Shown piece by piece: positions 1-8,267 of a stretch of 19,431 nucleotides of DNA. Origin of the DNA: G963674685 sp964591275 (GTDB lineage Bacteria > Lernaellota > Lernaellaia > JACKCT01); NCBI GenBank assembly GCA_964591275.1, contig CAZQAE010000086.1, forward strand, positions 1 through 19,431, read 5' to 3'. The position numbers were made by a program, and so were the translations under genes. Under the pieces are notes generated by a model. It made no database searches. It saw nothing but the letters and a program-made list of their open reading frames with translations, and was not told where the DNA came from. Every line of letters begins with the position of its first letter. Position 1 is the stretch's first letter.

Positions 1-546
1 GTTAAAGACACTACGATCCAAGACAGGCAAGTCATCCATCTCCAAAAGGCCTGTGAATGACGGATTCGTAGTCAGGTGGCCATCCTCATCCATAAAACTG
101 ATCCCAGGAATGTGGCCAATCATTCCCGTATGAAATTTTGCCCCAGGTTTAACCTTCTCAAGTACGTCCAAAAGAGAAAGGATTACAGGCTCCCCTTCTC
201 CAATAACAACCACGTCGGCTCCCATTTCAAGCGTGTGTTTTGGAAAAATACTTGCGTGAATACCTCCAGCGATGACGTGCGCGTTCCCATTGAGCTTTAC
301 AAAGTTTAGGACCTTGGCTGCGGTCATGGTTGACGTGGAGAGGAACGAGACACCTACAACATGGGGCTGAAAATTGTGCAGACATTCTTCAATAGACATC
401 GGATCGACGGCCATATCCAGAACATGGACATCATGCCCAGCCCTTTTTGCCAAAGTGGCAATCATTCCAAGGCCAAGCGGATATTCGGGATACACTCGTC
501 CGTTCCAATTTTTGGATGCATGGATAAACAAAATTCTGGTTGTCAA
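1..546 (-). CDS. B12-binding-domain radical SAM protein (5' part, leaves the window)
   Basis: The minus strand reads open from a TTG at 546 to base 1 (182 codons, no stop), so only the N-terminal part is present. TTG is chosen because GGGAGG lies six bases upstream and the protein then starts MTTRILFIHA, a normal beta-strand start. The visible part is a cobalamin-binding Rossmann domain: PEYPLGLGMIATLAKRAGH (residues 20-38), VVGVSF (63-68), GGIHASIFP (94-102) and DVVVIGEGEP (111-120). In this family the B12 domain precedes a radical SAM core with CxxxCxxC, which would lie beyond base 1. Members methylate or rearrange unactivated carbons, or act in cofactor and lipid modification; the substrate cannot be told here. 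It sits outside the inverted repeat at 751-777, so it probably belongs to the flanking chromosome. Class is fairly sure, function unknown. Confidence 0.82.
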   Translation of the reverse strand, partial: MTTRILFIHASKNWNGRVYPEYPLGLGMIATLAKRAGHDVHVLDMAVDPMSIEECLHNFQPHVVGVSFLSTSTMTAAKVLNFVKLNGNAHVIAGGIHASIFPKHTLEMGADVVVIGEGEPVILSLLDVLEKVKPGAKFHTGMIGHIPGISFMDEDGHLTTNPSFTGLLEMDDLPVLDRSVFN

Positions 547-881
547 AAACCTACCTCCCGCTAGTGTGATTCATGTTTTTGGGCATTTCCCGACAGAAAT
601 AGGCAATACTTCTGTAGTACCAGATCTTGCCTAGTTGAGCCCATAAATTCCTGCGAATTATTTCTAATACCTGGGGGGAAATTGCCGATATGTTTATGAA
701 ATTGTCATTCTTCATTTTATTTTATTCTTGCATTTTATCCGCTGGTCCGCCTGTAAACGCCGGTTGAAAAGTGAAGCGTTCGGCGGCGCTTTAATTTGTG
801 AAGCGCCCTGATACATTTACCTTATGCTGTTCTTTTTTTCACGAAGCGTCCTCTTGAATCACCGCCCACACATCATTTTTC
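547..881. other. Intergenic region holding the left island boundary
   Basis: No gene is seen here. It carries the 5' leader of the radical SAM gene, the left arm of the inverted repeat (751-777) and a small hairpin (785-807: GGCGCTT, 9-base loop, AAGCGCC). GTGAAGCG occurs at 771-778 and again at 798-805, and a related CACGAAGCG follows near 840. Repeated short motifs next to an element end recall the multiple subterminal repeats of some insertion sequences. No T-run follows the hairpin on either strand, so it is not a convincing terminator. No transposase gene is present. Confidence 0.5.
751..777 (+). repeat. Left arm of a 27-bp dispersed inverted repeat (possible element end)
   Basis: The sequence from 751 (CTGTAAACGCCGGTTG...) to 777 recurs in inverted orientation at 16170-16196. 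The inner 22 bases (756-777 against 16170-16191) are identical, and the whole 27 bases differ at one position. Read outward-in, both arms begin TGT(A/G)AACGCCGG, a form that recalls from memory the ends of some IS21-family insertion sequences. No flanking target duplication is visible, and no transposase lies between the arms. It may be an island boundary or two independent element remnants. Confidence 0.65.
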
Positions 882-2651
882 TTATGTGCACCCGAAATCC
901 TCTGGATCACCCTTGGTCTCGCTTTCGTGCATTTCTGTAATGAGGGCACGAGTGTCTTCTAACAAGCCGACGAGATCCTGGAACATGCTTCCCTGCGAAG
1001 TCTGCATCTCTCTGAGTTCGGAAAGTTGTTTGTCCACATCTGCCATGCGCTTTGCAATCGTCTCGTCAACATAATTGCCTGTCACCTTGTCGAAATGCAT
1101 TTCAATAGAGTGCGCAGCTTCGCCAAACCCAGCCCTTACGGCTGAACGACTCTCTCGCAGGTCAACCTCAAGTTTCGCGGCGTCAACGTCCTCCTTCCAT
1201 TGAAGAGCGATGGTTAGTACGGAACCAACGACGGCGAAAACACGACCAGCATTTGCGATGGTTCGCGTCCATTTCACCGCCCCCCAGGGCTTGAAGGATT
1301 TGCCGAAAAAATTCCCAACAGCCTTCACGGCTTTGTGGGTAGCTGTACCAGAGTATTGGTTGAGCTTGAATAGTCCGAAGAACGTTTTAGCCTTGGGGTT
1401 GAACGAATTGTTCAATAGGAACTGGCCCAACTTGCCGGAGGCATCAGCCGCCTTCTTGGCTTTTCTGATTGTGTCAGTGTCAATGTCCACACCTTGGAGT
1501 TCGATTTCCATCCGAGCCACGAGCCGTGGGAGTAGTTCTTTGGCAAGTTCGCTCTCAGTGATTTGATTCACGCGCTTCGCCAAGTCGCTCATGTGCGTCT
1601 CAACGGTGTCCTGGACTAGGTCCGTGAGTTCAATAGTGTACTGCTCCACACGCTGCTGGGCAGCTTGAAGCTCTCGGTCAACATCCTTTGAATCAGCACT
1701 GCCGTGGATCAGGTCTGCTACCTTTCGACCTTCCTGCTTGATTTTGCTGGTGGTACTTTGGACTTTACTCTCCACCGACTTTGGAATCTGGGCTCTGGTA
1801 TCAGCAAGAGCGCGACGTTGCTGGACCAGCAACTCTTCTAGTCCGTCGATGTCTTTGTCGCCAGACGACTCAACTGCAAGCGCCTCTTGGAGTACCTGCT
1901 CAAGGGTATAGAGTGCCGTCGTATAGCGCGATGCAATTCCTTCTTCGCGGATGAACGCATTGAAGCTGTCGAGAAAATCATCGAAGCCGCTCTTACGATG
2001 AAGAAGACTCCCCACCTCCTGGTCCTCTTCACATTGAGCATCAAAGGCGGCTTTTGCATCGATGAACGAGGTTCGTAGCTGCTTCGGCGTGTACGGAGCG
2101 AGCACTTTCCCAATATCCTCAGTGATTACATCACGCGCCGTTTGCGTGTTTCCCTTCGCATGTCGTCGCATCTTGTTTACGACAAGCATCATTTCATGTG
2201 CTTTGCCTCTCTCAATGGCAAGTTTTCGGAAGTGCTCCGCGAGGTGGGAATCAAAAAGTTCGTTGGTGATCACAAAAACAAGAAGATCAGCACTACTGAT
2301 TGCTTCGTAGGTGATGGCATCGTGATCAGGGCGCAACTCCGTGTGGATCCCAGGCGTATCCACCACGGATATTCCGTTCCAGTCGAGTCGCTGCGTCCGT
2401 TGCGTCACGATCCCTGGTCCAACAGCAATACCTTCCTTGCCCGTCATAACCTTCAGGATCAACGACTTACCGGCACCATATTGTCCGGCAAAGACCACTT
2501 GAAGTACCTCGTTCGCAACAACCATCCTGGTTGGCAAGCGGTTCGATAACTCACGCACATCGTTGCTAGGCGCGTTCTCAAAGATCGTTGCTGCCTGGTC
2601 AATCAACTTCTGTCCGCAATCTATCCATTCGTGAATATCAACAGTCTTCAT
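882..2651 (-). CDS. Dynamin-like GTPase, LeoA/HP0731-like
   Basis: A 589-aa GTP-binding protein. It has a P-loop GQYGAGKS (residues 56-63), a G3 motif DTPG (98-101) and a G4-like VNKM (158-161). The expected aspartate of NKxD is missing here (NKMR). Long helical stretches follow (about 270-390). A hydrophobic, basic segment around 445-485 (PWGAVKWT...VFAVVGSVLTIAL) could touch membrane, and a helical C-terminus ends at 589. Length and layout fit bacterial dynamin-like proteins. The KPWGAVKW-type segment and overall form suggest the LeoA/HP0731 group, linked to membrane vesicles and toxin release in enterotoxigenic E. coli. GTP-driven membrane binding or remodelling is inferred. ATG at 2651 has AAGGAG about 12 bases upstream. 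It starts 22 bp after the second GTPase gene and is last in the operon. Such proteins often work as pairs, as here. Confidence 0.85.
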   Translation of the reverse strand: MKTVDIHEWIDCGQKLIDQAATIFENAPSNDVRELSNRLPTRMVVANEVLQVVFAGQYGAGKSLILKVMTGKEGIAVGPGIVTQRTQRLDWNGISVVDTPGIHTELRPDHDAITYEAISSADLLVFVITNELFDSHLAEHFRKLAIERGKAHEMMLVVNKMRRHAKGNTQTARDVITEDIGKVLAPYTPKQLRTSFIDAKAAFDAQCEEDQEVGSLLHRKSGFDDFLDSFNAFIREEGIASRYTTALYTLEQVLQEALAVESSGDKDIDGLEELLVQQRRALADTRAQIPKSVESKVQSTTSKIKQEGRKVADLIHGSADSKDVDRELQAAQQRVEQYTIELTDLVQDTVETHMSDLAKRVNQITESELAKELLPRLVARMEIELQGVDIDTDTIRKAKKAADASGKLGQFLLNNSFNPKAKTFFGLFKLNQYSGTATHKAVKAVGNFFGKSFKPWGAVKWTRTIANAGRVFAVVGSVLTIALQWKEDVDAAKLEVDLRESRSAVRAGFGEAAHSIEMHFDKVTGNYVDETIAKRMADVDKQLSELREMQTSQGSMFQDLVGLLEDTRALITEMHESETKGDPEDFGCT

Positions 2652-2673
2652 CGTCGGCCCTCTCCTTATCTAT

Positions 2674-5028
2674 TCATCGGATTACATGTAGTTCTGTGAG
2701 TTGCTGCGCCAAGCGGATTCGTGAGACGCCCACAGCATCAAGGTCCCCAACAGGCACATGTGCGACTTGGATTTTTGACTCAATGCTGACACGCCCACGG
2801 TCACAACCGCGACCTATGGCTTGCGAAAGAATCGACTTGGCATTTCCTGTGTCGACGACGAACCAGACACGCTCGCCGAGAAGTTTCTCAAGGCCAGATC
2901 GCACATCGCCGGGGAAGGTCGTGTCTGGTTTAATCAGGAGCATAATGGCCAAACCGGGCACTCGGGCCATGTCTAGAACAGTGGCCTCAACATCCCGCCT
3001 GTCAAGTTGGGCAAGCGCCTCAGCCAGCAAGGAGCGGTGAATAGCTTTCTGCTGCGTGGTCAATTTCCAGGCAAGGTATCTCTGCGCGTCCGCCAACTCG
3101 AAAAGGCCAGACGTTACGGCAGACAGGTCGTTGAGCAACACATAGACCTGCGCTGACAGCAAATCCTGGTGAAACCAGTCACCGAGCTTCTTTCGAAGTG
3201 TCCGTTCGAGATTGTCCACATTGAGGTTGAGCTTTGTGGTCAGCTTGCGTCTTTGTTTTCTTGCCTTTGCTTCTCGATCATCAAAGAGCCACGAAACTAA
3301 AACACCAACTACACCAACCGCTCCTGCAGCCCAACCGAGCGGTCCACTGGCAAGAAAGACTGCGGCGATCCCAAGCCCGCTCGCCAGAATCCCTGTGCCC
3401 CAATTCCAAGCTCTCTTCGTATCGAATATCGAATCCATGCTAATTTTTCTGTCACCAGCGAATTCTCCAACCAGCTTTAATTCTGCCTCAAGTTCGCGTG
3501 CGATTTCGGACAACGAAACCTGGCATTCTTTCTGGAGTTGGCCCTGGATTTGCTCGGCCCCTTTCTGCAGACCTTGATGTTCAACGAAGCGTGCCCAGCG
3601 GGCACCAGCGTCAGAGCGGTCGTAGTTGTCTTCGCTAAATGCTGGAATCTCGTCGCGTAACGCGCCAATTTGACGTTCTACAAAAGAGTCAATGCGCTCC
3701 TGACCGCTTGACTGGAATGCTCGTGCCCAATCTGCAGCCAGTCGTTTTTTGTCCACCATTACTCGACCGCTTGAGGAATTTTCGGCACTAAATTCCAAAA
3801 GGTGGTCACTCAGAGCCAGCATCGGTGCAACAGCGCCATCAATAAAACTTTTTACTCGAAGGAACCTGCCTCGACCAGTGACCTCGGAAACAATCTGCCT
3901 CTCTACGAGGTTGAAGCAACTCGCATATTGCAACTCGTCCCGTTTTTCTCTGTAGGCTTTCTTGCTGGAAAGATAGCGAGACTGGAGATGGGTATAGATG
4001 AATCTAATTTTATACCCGGGATTATATCTGTCGGCTAATGCATGAAACTGACTAACAAGGGTATCCAGGGTCTTTCGATCAAATCCCTTCTGCATCTTCT
4101 TTAGAAACAGAAAGACATCGTCCGAATCTTCGAGCGCATCCTTTACATTACAGATTCCGAGAATCGGCTTCCCCAGCGCCCGTACCCGCCTAAGACACTC
4201 AGCTTCCACCGGCTGTGGTGCATCGTCAGTGATCAGAAACAGCACGAGATCCGCTTCTGAAGCTGCCTGGAATGCTAGCTCTTCGTCTTCTTCGCCTTCA
4301 AATGCCGCCACACCGGGTACGTCCGTGACTTTAAGACCCTTCCAACGGTAGCTTCGTACGTCTCTTGTGGTGCGTTGCGCTCCCTTGCCGATGGAAGCGC
4401 CATCTCCATCAGTGAGAATTTCCATGAGGGTTGATTTCCCAGACTGGGTACGGCCAAAAAGAGCGATAGAAAACTCATCTAGGTGCTCACGTCTTGCTTT
4501 CAAGGACGCCATGGAGCTCGCGTGAAGAGAATGAAGCTCACCCACCACTTGGTGCAGTTGTGCTTGGAGTTGCTCTACGACATCGGTAGTACGAGCCTGT
4601 CCGTCATCAAGGCTACTGAGACCTTGCTTTAGCGAATTCGAGACGGATTTGATGTCTGCCTTTGAGCTGGTGAGACTCTTTTTCGCAAGGCGATAGCCAC
4701 GGCGAGCTGCTTGTCTACACTCAGCTAGAGCCGTTTCAAGGTCGACGGGCTCATTACGGTGATGTTTGTTTCGATGTCCTCGCCATCCGCTAAGTACACC
4801 AATACTGCTGAGACCTTGCTTCAACGAATTGGAGACGGATTTGATGACTGCCTCTGAGCTGGTGAGACTCTCTTTTGCAAGACGATAGCCACGGCGAGCT
4901 GCTTGTCTACACTCAGTTAGAGCCGTTTCATAGTCGACTGGGGCATTACGGGGATGACTATCTCGATATTCCTGGCGTCTGCCAAGTACATCTCGCATTT
5001 TTCGAGTAGAGGATTTGTCCTTGGTCAT
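2674..5028 (-). CDS. Dynamin-like GTPase with duplicated N-terminal repeat and membrane hairpin
   Basis: A 784-aa protein from ATG 5028. The frame stays open upstream to a TTG at 5088 that has no ribosome site. Two 64-residue tandem repeats come first (about residues 14-77 and 78-141), each carrying ECRQAARRGYRLAK and SVSNSLKQGLSS. The GTPase domain follows: P-loop GRTQSGKS (192-199), DVPG (236-239) and NVKD (294-297), so all main nucleotide motifs are present. After a helical middle, a hydrophobic hairpin lies at about 542-582 (GTGILASGLGIAAVFLASG, then WAAGAVGVVGVLVSWLF), followed by a basic KQRRK stretch. This resembles the membrane paddle of bacterial dynamin-like proteins. It is encoded just upstream of the LeoA-like GTPase and 124 bp downstream of the YaaW-like gene. 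A GTPase/membrane role is well supported; the partner and trigger are unknown. Confidence 0.85.
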   Translation of the reverse strand: MTKDKSSTRKMRDVLGRRQEYRDSHPRNAPVDYETALTECRQAARRGYRLAKESLTSSEAVIKSVSNSLKQGLSSIGVLSGWRGHRNKHHRNEPVDLETALAECRQAARRGYRLAKKSLTSSKADIKSVSNSLKQGLSSLDDGQARTTDVVEQLQAQLHQVVGELHSLHASSMASLKARREHLDEFSIALFGRTQSGKSTLMEILTDGDGASIGKGAQRTTRDVRSYRWKGLKVTDVPGVAAFEGEEDEELAFQAASEADLVLFLITDDAPQPVEAECLRRVRALGKPILGICNVKDALEDSDDVFLFLKKMQKGFDRKTLDTLVSQFHALADRYNPGYKIRFIYTHLQSRYLSSKKAYREKRDELQYASCFNLVERQIVSEVTGRGRFLRVKSFIDGAVAPMLALSDHLLEFSAENSSSGRVMVDKKRLAADWARAFQSSGQERIDSFVERQIGALRDEIPAFSEDNYDRSDAGARWARFVEHQGLQKGAEQIQGQLQKECQVSLSEIARELEAELKLVGEFAGDRKISMDSIFDTKRAWNWGTGILASGLGIAAVFLASGPLGWAAGAVGVVGVLVSWLFDDREAKARKQRRKLTTKLNLNVDNLERTLRKKLGDWFHQDLLSAQVYVLLNDLSAVTSGLFELADAQRYLAWKLTTQQKAIHRSLLAEALAQLDRRDVEATVLDMARVPGLAIMLLIKPDTTFPGDVRSGLEKLLGERVWFVVDTGNAKSILSQAIGRGCDRGRVSIESKIQVAHVPVGDLDAVGVSRIRLAQQLTELHVIR
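4606..4989 (-). repeat. Two 192-bp tandem repeats inside the GTPase gene
   Basis: Two in-frame units of 192 bp (4798-4989 and 4606-4797) encode 64-residue copies in the N-terminus of the larger GTPase. The block beginning GAGACCTTGCTT on the plus strand recurs exactly 192 bases later (4618 and 4810). Most of each unit is near identical; the part encoding the VLSGWRGHRNKHH linker has diverged more. Each unit is rich in R, K, S and Q and predicts as helical. The small divergence suggests a fairly recent duplication that can expand or contract by slippage or recombination. Confidence 0.9.
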
Positions 5029-5152
5029 CTTCCGTCCGTTTTTACAAGAAGTGAGTCGTCGATTGATTTCCGGCGCAACGTTGCACAATCATGTCTTGGC
5101 CAAATAGTTCCTCAAAAAAGATACATCTCTGTTTAAGATCATTATTGAAATT
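5029..5152. other. Spacer between the YaaW-like gene and the GTPase genes
   Basis: This 124-bp gap is the largest inside the minus-strand operon, while the four genes before it overlap. It is therefore where a second promoter or an internal terminator could sit. No strong hairpin with a T-run was seen. The two GTPase genes may be transcribed on their own as well as by read-through. Confidence 0.35.
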
Positions 5153-5866
5153 CTATTGCTTTCCATATTTTAAGCGCAGAAGAGTGATGTAAATAACTGC
5201 TGGAATAAGTTTCCGATAACCAGGTCCTGCGATGTCTACAGCCAGCCAGACACCAGAAGCAGCCCATGCTACCGGACCAAGTGTTGCACCGATCAATCGT
5301 GGAGCCAATACTCTTCCGCCAATAAAACCGGCTGCTGCAACCACTCCGGGAAGAAGATAATAGCCAGTCGCTGTAAGTATCATTGAAACTGAATTGTAAA
5401 TTTCGTCTGCACTTTTTGCGATGTCAAACAATTTCTGAGTGTCAATGTTCCCCATATTGTCGATGAAATTATCCGATCCATCAATTTGGGATATGGCTTT
5501 CGATTTTTGGTCATCAGACAACTTTCCCCAAGTCTTCTTTATATGCTCCGTAAGGATGCGCCTTTCATTTTCCGCAATAGATATTTTTTTGGAAAAACCG
5601 ACCCCCATTTTCTCTGAAACATCTTGTACAATTTCCTCATAGGGTACACCAGCTTCTTCACTAGACTTAAAAAGCTTTCGAAATCCATAAGCAAAATCAT
5701 TTGATCCTAGATAGCTAATCTCATCATTAATTTCCTTCGCAAGATCGATACGGTGCTTATATGACACCTTTTCATCGTCTTTTAGACCCTTCACAATCCG
5801 AAATAGTGGTTCTATCGCGTCCATAGGAATATTGCTTTGATTTAATAATTTATAAATGGTATTCAT
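5153..5866 (-). CDS. YaaW-like (UPF0174) protein
   Basis: A 237-aa protein. Its layout matches E. coli YaaW as I remember it: an N-terminal helical part, then EISYLGSNDFAYGFR (residues 49-63), a segment like YEEIVQDVSEKMGVG (76-90) and TEHIKKTWGKLSDDQK (106-121). A glycine/alanine-rich hydrophobic stretch follows (about 157-214), and it ends in GPGYRKLIPAVIYITLLRLKY (from 214), where YaaW has a similar GSAYRVTIPAVLQIACLR. YaaW has no firmly known biochemical role. The hydrophobic block with GxxxG-like spacing implies membrane contact. Its ATG at 5866 overlaps the preceding stop by 4 bp (ATGA), so translation is probably coupled. Lying between a sigma module and two dynamin-like GTPases, it may be an adaptor or membrane effector of that system; this is inference. 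Confidence 0.75.
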   Translation of the reverse strand: MNTIYKLLNQSNIPMDAIEPLFRIVKGLKDDEKVSYKHRIDLAKEINDEISYLGSNDFAYGFRKLFKSSEEAGVPYEEIVQDVSEKMGVGFSKKISIAENERRILTEHIKKTWGKLSDDQKSKAISQIDGSDNFIDNMGNIDTQKLFDIAKSADEIYNSVSMILTATGYYLLPGVVAAAGFIGGRVLAPRLIGATLGPVAWAASGVWLAVDIAGPGYRKLIPAVIYITLLRLKYGKQ

Positions 5867-6930
5867 TTTTCCGTCTCATTCTGCTGAAAATCTCCATGAA
5901 CAACCGCCCCATTTGCCCATTGTTCTTCAAGGGATTTGTCCATGTTTCGTACAACAGCTGGTAGAGGTGCAGGATTTTTAATTTTAAGGGCACGGCATGT
6001 AAGCAAGTAAAGAACTGCAAAATGATCATTTTCTGGGTGATTGATGATAGTTTTTTCAAGAATTGAGTGTGCTAAGCGAAAATCCTCGTCGTTGGACGCA
6101 GTATAAACCAGAAGCTGAGCCAAGTCAGACACATGCGATTCGATTATAGTATTGCGCAGTTTTTCTTCTTCTTTATTTAGCTGTCGTGGCGATAATTCAG
6201 AAGCATCTCCAATTAAATGATCTACATGCTTTTTTAATGGGGCAAATATTGTTTTCTGTTTTTCCCAACGAGACGAATCTATATATACGATGTTTTTTTT
6301 ATCTTCACTATTGGTTAAATCACCATCGTCTTCTTGATCGGGCGACGTTTCTAAAGAAAATTGATTTTGCCATCCGGAAAGATTCCTCATAAGTTTTGTG
6401 TCAAGCTCATTGAGCTTTTCCAAGGAAACAGTTATCGGGTAGATTTTCAGAATCCCGGACTCGAAAGCCTTTTCCAGAGAAACGGGATCGATCGAATCCG
6501 TGGCTTCCGAATATTGGATACAGGCGAGTTCGTCGAGAATCTCGAAAAAAGCATTCACTGCGGATTGTACTTTTTTATACCCTTTGACGGTAACATTGCC
6601 CAAATACTTGGCTTTGCAAAATGCATCGAAATTTATTCTTTGCGGCAAATGAGCGACACAAACCAATCTGTCCTCAAAATCCATTTCCTTATTTTCAAAA
6701 GACAGAACAGGGTCGACGAATGTACGAATGTTTGATTCATGGTGAGCGGGGACCACAAATGCGCATTCTTCCTCAATGTCCAACACAAGAACAATGGTTC
6801 CACGCTCGGTTTTATTCTCCTGGTCCCCAGATGGAGCAAATACTGCCCACACTTGTCCAGCAGCTAAGTCACCGGTCGGCGCAGCTGAGTCCCAAATGTC
6901 TTTAATCCAGTTGTAAATATTTTTAGTCAT
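5863..6930 (-). CDS. Unknown 355-aa protein in the anti-sigma position
   Basis: Not recognised as a named family. It starts with a short helical lead, then a compact beta-rich segment (about 22-62: LAAGQVWAVFAP... RGTIVLVLDI... CAFVVPAH). This recalls the SH3-like barrel of PemK/MazF-type proteins, but only loosely. A charged, probably disordered stretch (about 195-215, rich in D and E) and a helical C-terminal half follow (about 250-340). No transmembrane segment and no zinc-binding anti-sigma HxxxCxxC motif is visible. ATG at 6930 overlaps the sigma gene by 8 bp and has AGGA about nine bases upstream. Genes placed directly after an ECF sigma and coupled to it are often its regulators, so a cytoplasmic anti-sigma or sensor is a fair guess, no more. 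Confidence 0.6.
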   Translation of the reverse strand: MTKNIYNWIKDIWDSAAPTGDLAAGQVWAVFAPSGDQENKTERGTIVLVLDIEEECAFVVPAHHESNIRTFVDPVLSFENKEMDFEDRLVCVAHLPQRINFDAFCKAKYLGNVTVKGYKKVQSAVNAFFEILDELACIQYSEATDSIDPVSLEKAFESGILKIYPITVSLEKLNELDTKLMRNLSGWQNQFSLETSPDQEDDGDLTNSEDKKNIVYIDSSRWEKQKTIFAPLKKHVDHLIGDASELSPRQLNKEEEKLRNTIIESHVSDLAQLLVYTASNDEDFRLAHSILEKTIINHPENDHFAVLYLLTCRALKIKNPAPLPAVVRNMDKSLEEQWANGAVVHGDFQQNETEK

Positions 6931-7585
6931 TTGACTTTTCCTGATCTATTTGGTGCAAAAGCAAGGAGATTAGCTGCTTCATCCCGTTTTCAGAAAGCTC
7001 ATTTCCTTCTTCTGCTAGTAGTCCTTCTAAGTCGGAAAAAACTGCCTTCACATGGCGATCGACCGACGATTTTGATATCCCGAGTACTTTTGCACACTCC
7101 TCCAGTTTTCGGTCCTCTATTACTCTTAACGAAAGGAGTCGACGTTTTTCCCGCCCAAGCTCAGAAAAAATTCTCTCAGCAATTTCTTGTAGCTTTTCCG
7201 GAAGTTCTTGGAACTCAGCTTTTTCGATAAGTCCAAGAAACTGCTCATTATTTCCAGATTCGTCAGTTGCTTCATCTCCGTCTAATCTGGACTCAATCGA
7301 AATATCCCGACTTTTTGCCCTTCCTTGGACTCGCAATTCATCGATCAATGCATTTTTGAAAATCGTGAATAAATAGTTTGCGTATGCCTTTGGTGTTGCA
7401 AACTCTTTTGATAAACCCCTGATCTTGCTCTCAGCGTCCTCCCAACCGGAAATGTTTAAGGAATTAAAAACCCGGTCATGCAGCACTTCTCGACATCGAT
7501 TTTCATCTCGGGCAATGTCAGGCGCAACTTTCCAGGCAACTTGGATAAAATGCTTTAGAAGTGATTCGTAAAACAGACTCTCCAT
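6923..7585 (-). CDS. ECF-type RNA polymerase sigma factor (sigma-70 family)
   Basis: A 220-aa protein with a sigma region 2-like helix at 67-85 (AYANYLFTIFKNALIDELR, compare the family's YLFxIARNxxIDxLR). A region 4 helix-turn-helix lies at about 145-187 (LLSLRVIEDRKLEECAKVLGISKSSVDRHVKAVFSDL without the middle being broken). A helical tail of about 33 residues (188-220) extends past region 4 and could be a regulatory arm. ECF sigmas direct RNA polymerase to a small stress regulon that usually includes their own operon. ATG at 7585 shares its A with the stop of the upstream gene (TAATG), with AGAGGT six bases before it. It is the only clear regulator in the operon, so it probably drives this operon and perhaps the divergent glycine-zipper operon. 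The target promoter is not identified. Confidence 0.85.
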   Translation of the reverse strand: MESLFYESLLKHFIQVAWKVAPDIARDENRCREVLHDRVFNSLNISGWEDAESKIRGLSKEFATPKAYANYLFTIFKNALIDELRVQGRAKSRDISIESRLDGDEATDESGNNEQFLGLIEKAEFQELPEKLQEIAERIFSELGREKRRLLSLRVIEDRKLEECAKVLGISKSSVDRHVKAVFSDLEGLLAEEGNELSENGMKQLISLLLHQIDQEKSND

Positions 7586-8223
7586 TAGTTACCTCTTCTC
7601 GACAGCCTGACAGACGACAAAATCTTTTCATGAGTATCTCGATCGACGTGCCCCCTATAAGTGAACTCATTAACAACACCTAGATCCTTGCATTTGTTTT
7701 TTACGCAATCAAAAAACCGTGAATGTGCTGCAATATGGATTTTCTTTTCTGGAAATGGTAAGCAGCACTCATTCCACTTATTGTCAAAATCAACCGGACT
7801 ATTGGCTATATATTGCTGAATCTCTTTTAATAAAATGAACTTGCATGTTGCCTTCTCAACAAAAACAAGGTGATCGTTTGGTGAAGTGCATTTTGCATGC
7901 TTTTTCAGTTTCCACTTCTGCATACTTTTTGAGGAAGTTGCCCAAAGCCATACTTCCTTTTCGTCATGGTACCGTCCATAAAGAAACGCAGTGTGTCTGG
8001 GCGGATCAAGAGGCATATTCTTAACAAATCCACTAGGTATGGGTTCTAGTGTTTCATGGGCAACATTGTGCATAGCCCCCGATAGCTTTGCTTTTTGGGC
8101 GTAAGCATCCCACTTTTTTCTGTTTGGATTGGCCTGGCCAGATGTCTCATTTGAAGCGCCAGTTACCTTTTGTTCGGCACTTTCTTCTCTAAGGGCTTTT
8201 TTAATCAAATCCCCAAGGTTCAT
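7585..8223 (-). CDS. Unknown 212-aa protein, first gene of the sigma/GTPase operon
   Basis: Not recognised. The N-terminus (1-40) is polar and probably helical then disordered. The rest looks globular and mixed alpha/beta, with aromatic segments (HTAFLYGRYHDEKEVWLWATS, about residues 77-97). Seven cysteines occur (NECC, FDCVKNKC and others) with nearby histidines (IHIAAH), so metal or redox sensing is possible, but no standard motif is formed. No signal peptide or membrane segment is seen. ATG at 8223 has AAAGG about eight bases upstream. Its stop overlaps the sigma factor start by one base, so sigma synthesis is probably coupled to translation of this protein. It could be a regulator or partner of the sigma factor; that rests on position alone. 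Confidence 0.6.
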   Translation of the reverse strand: MNLGDLIKKALREESAEQKVTGASNETSGQANPNRKKWDAYAQKAKLSGAMHNVAHETLEPIPSGFVKNMPLDPPRHTAFLYGRYHDEKEVWLWATSSKSMQKWKLKKHAKCTSPNDHLVFVEKATCKFILLKEIQQYIANSPVDFDNKWNECCLPFPEKKIHIAAHSRFFDCVKNKCKDLGVVNEFTYRGHVDRDTHEKILSSVRLSRRGN

Positions 8224-8267
8224 TCAAAAACCTTTCCGCTTGGACTTTTTCATTTTCTTGAACTTGC

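Noticed and set aside
785..807. GGCGCTT/AAGCGCC hairpin as a terminator of the GTPase operon
   Set aside because: No T-run follows on either strand, and the stem is only 7 bp. It may belong to the element end.
1838..2113. 91-codon frame inside the LeoA-like GTPase gene
   Set aside because: It is in another frame of a clearly coding region, with arginine/serine-rich composition typical of a shadow frame.
5029..5088. TTG start at 5088 for the larger GTPase
   Set aside because: No ribosome site precedes it; the ATG at 5028 is preferred, although the frame is open.
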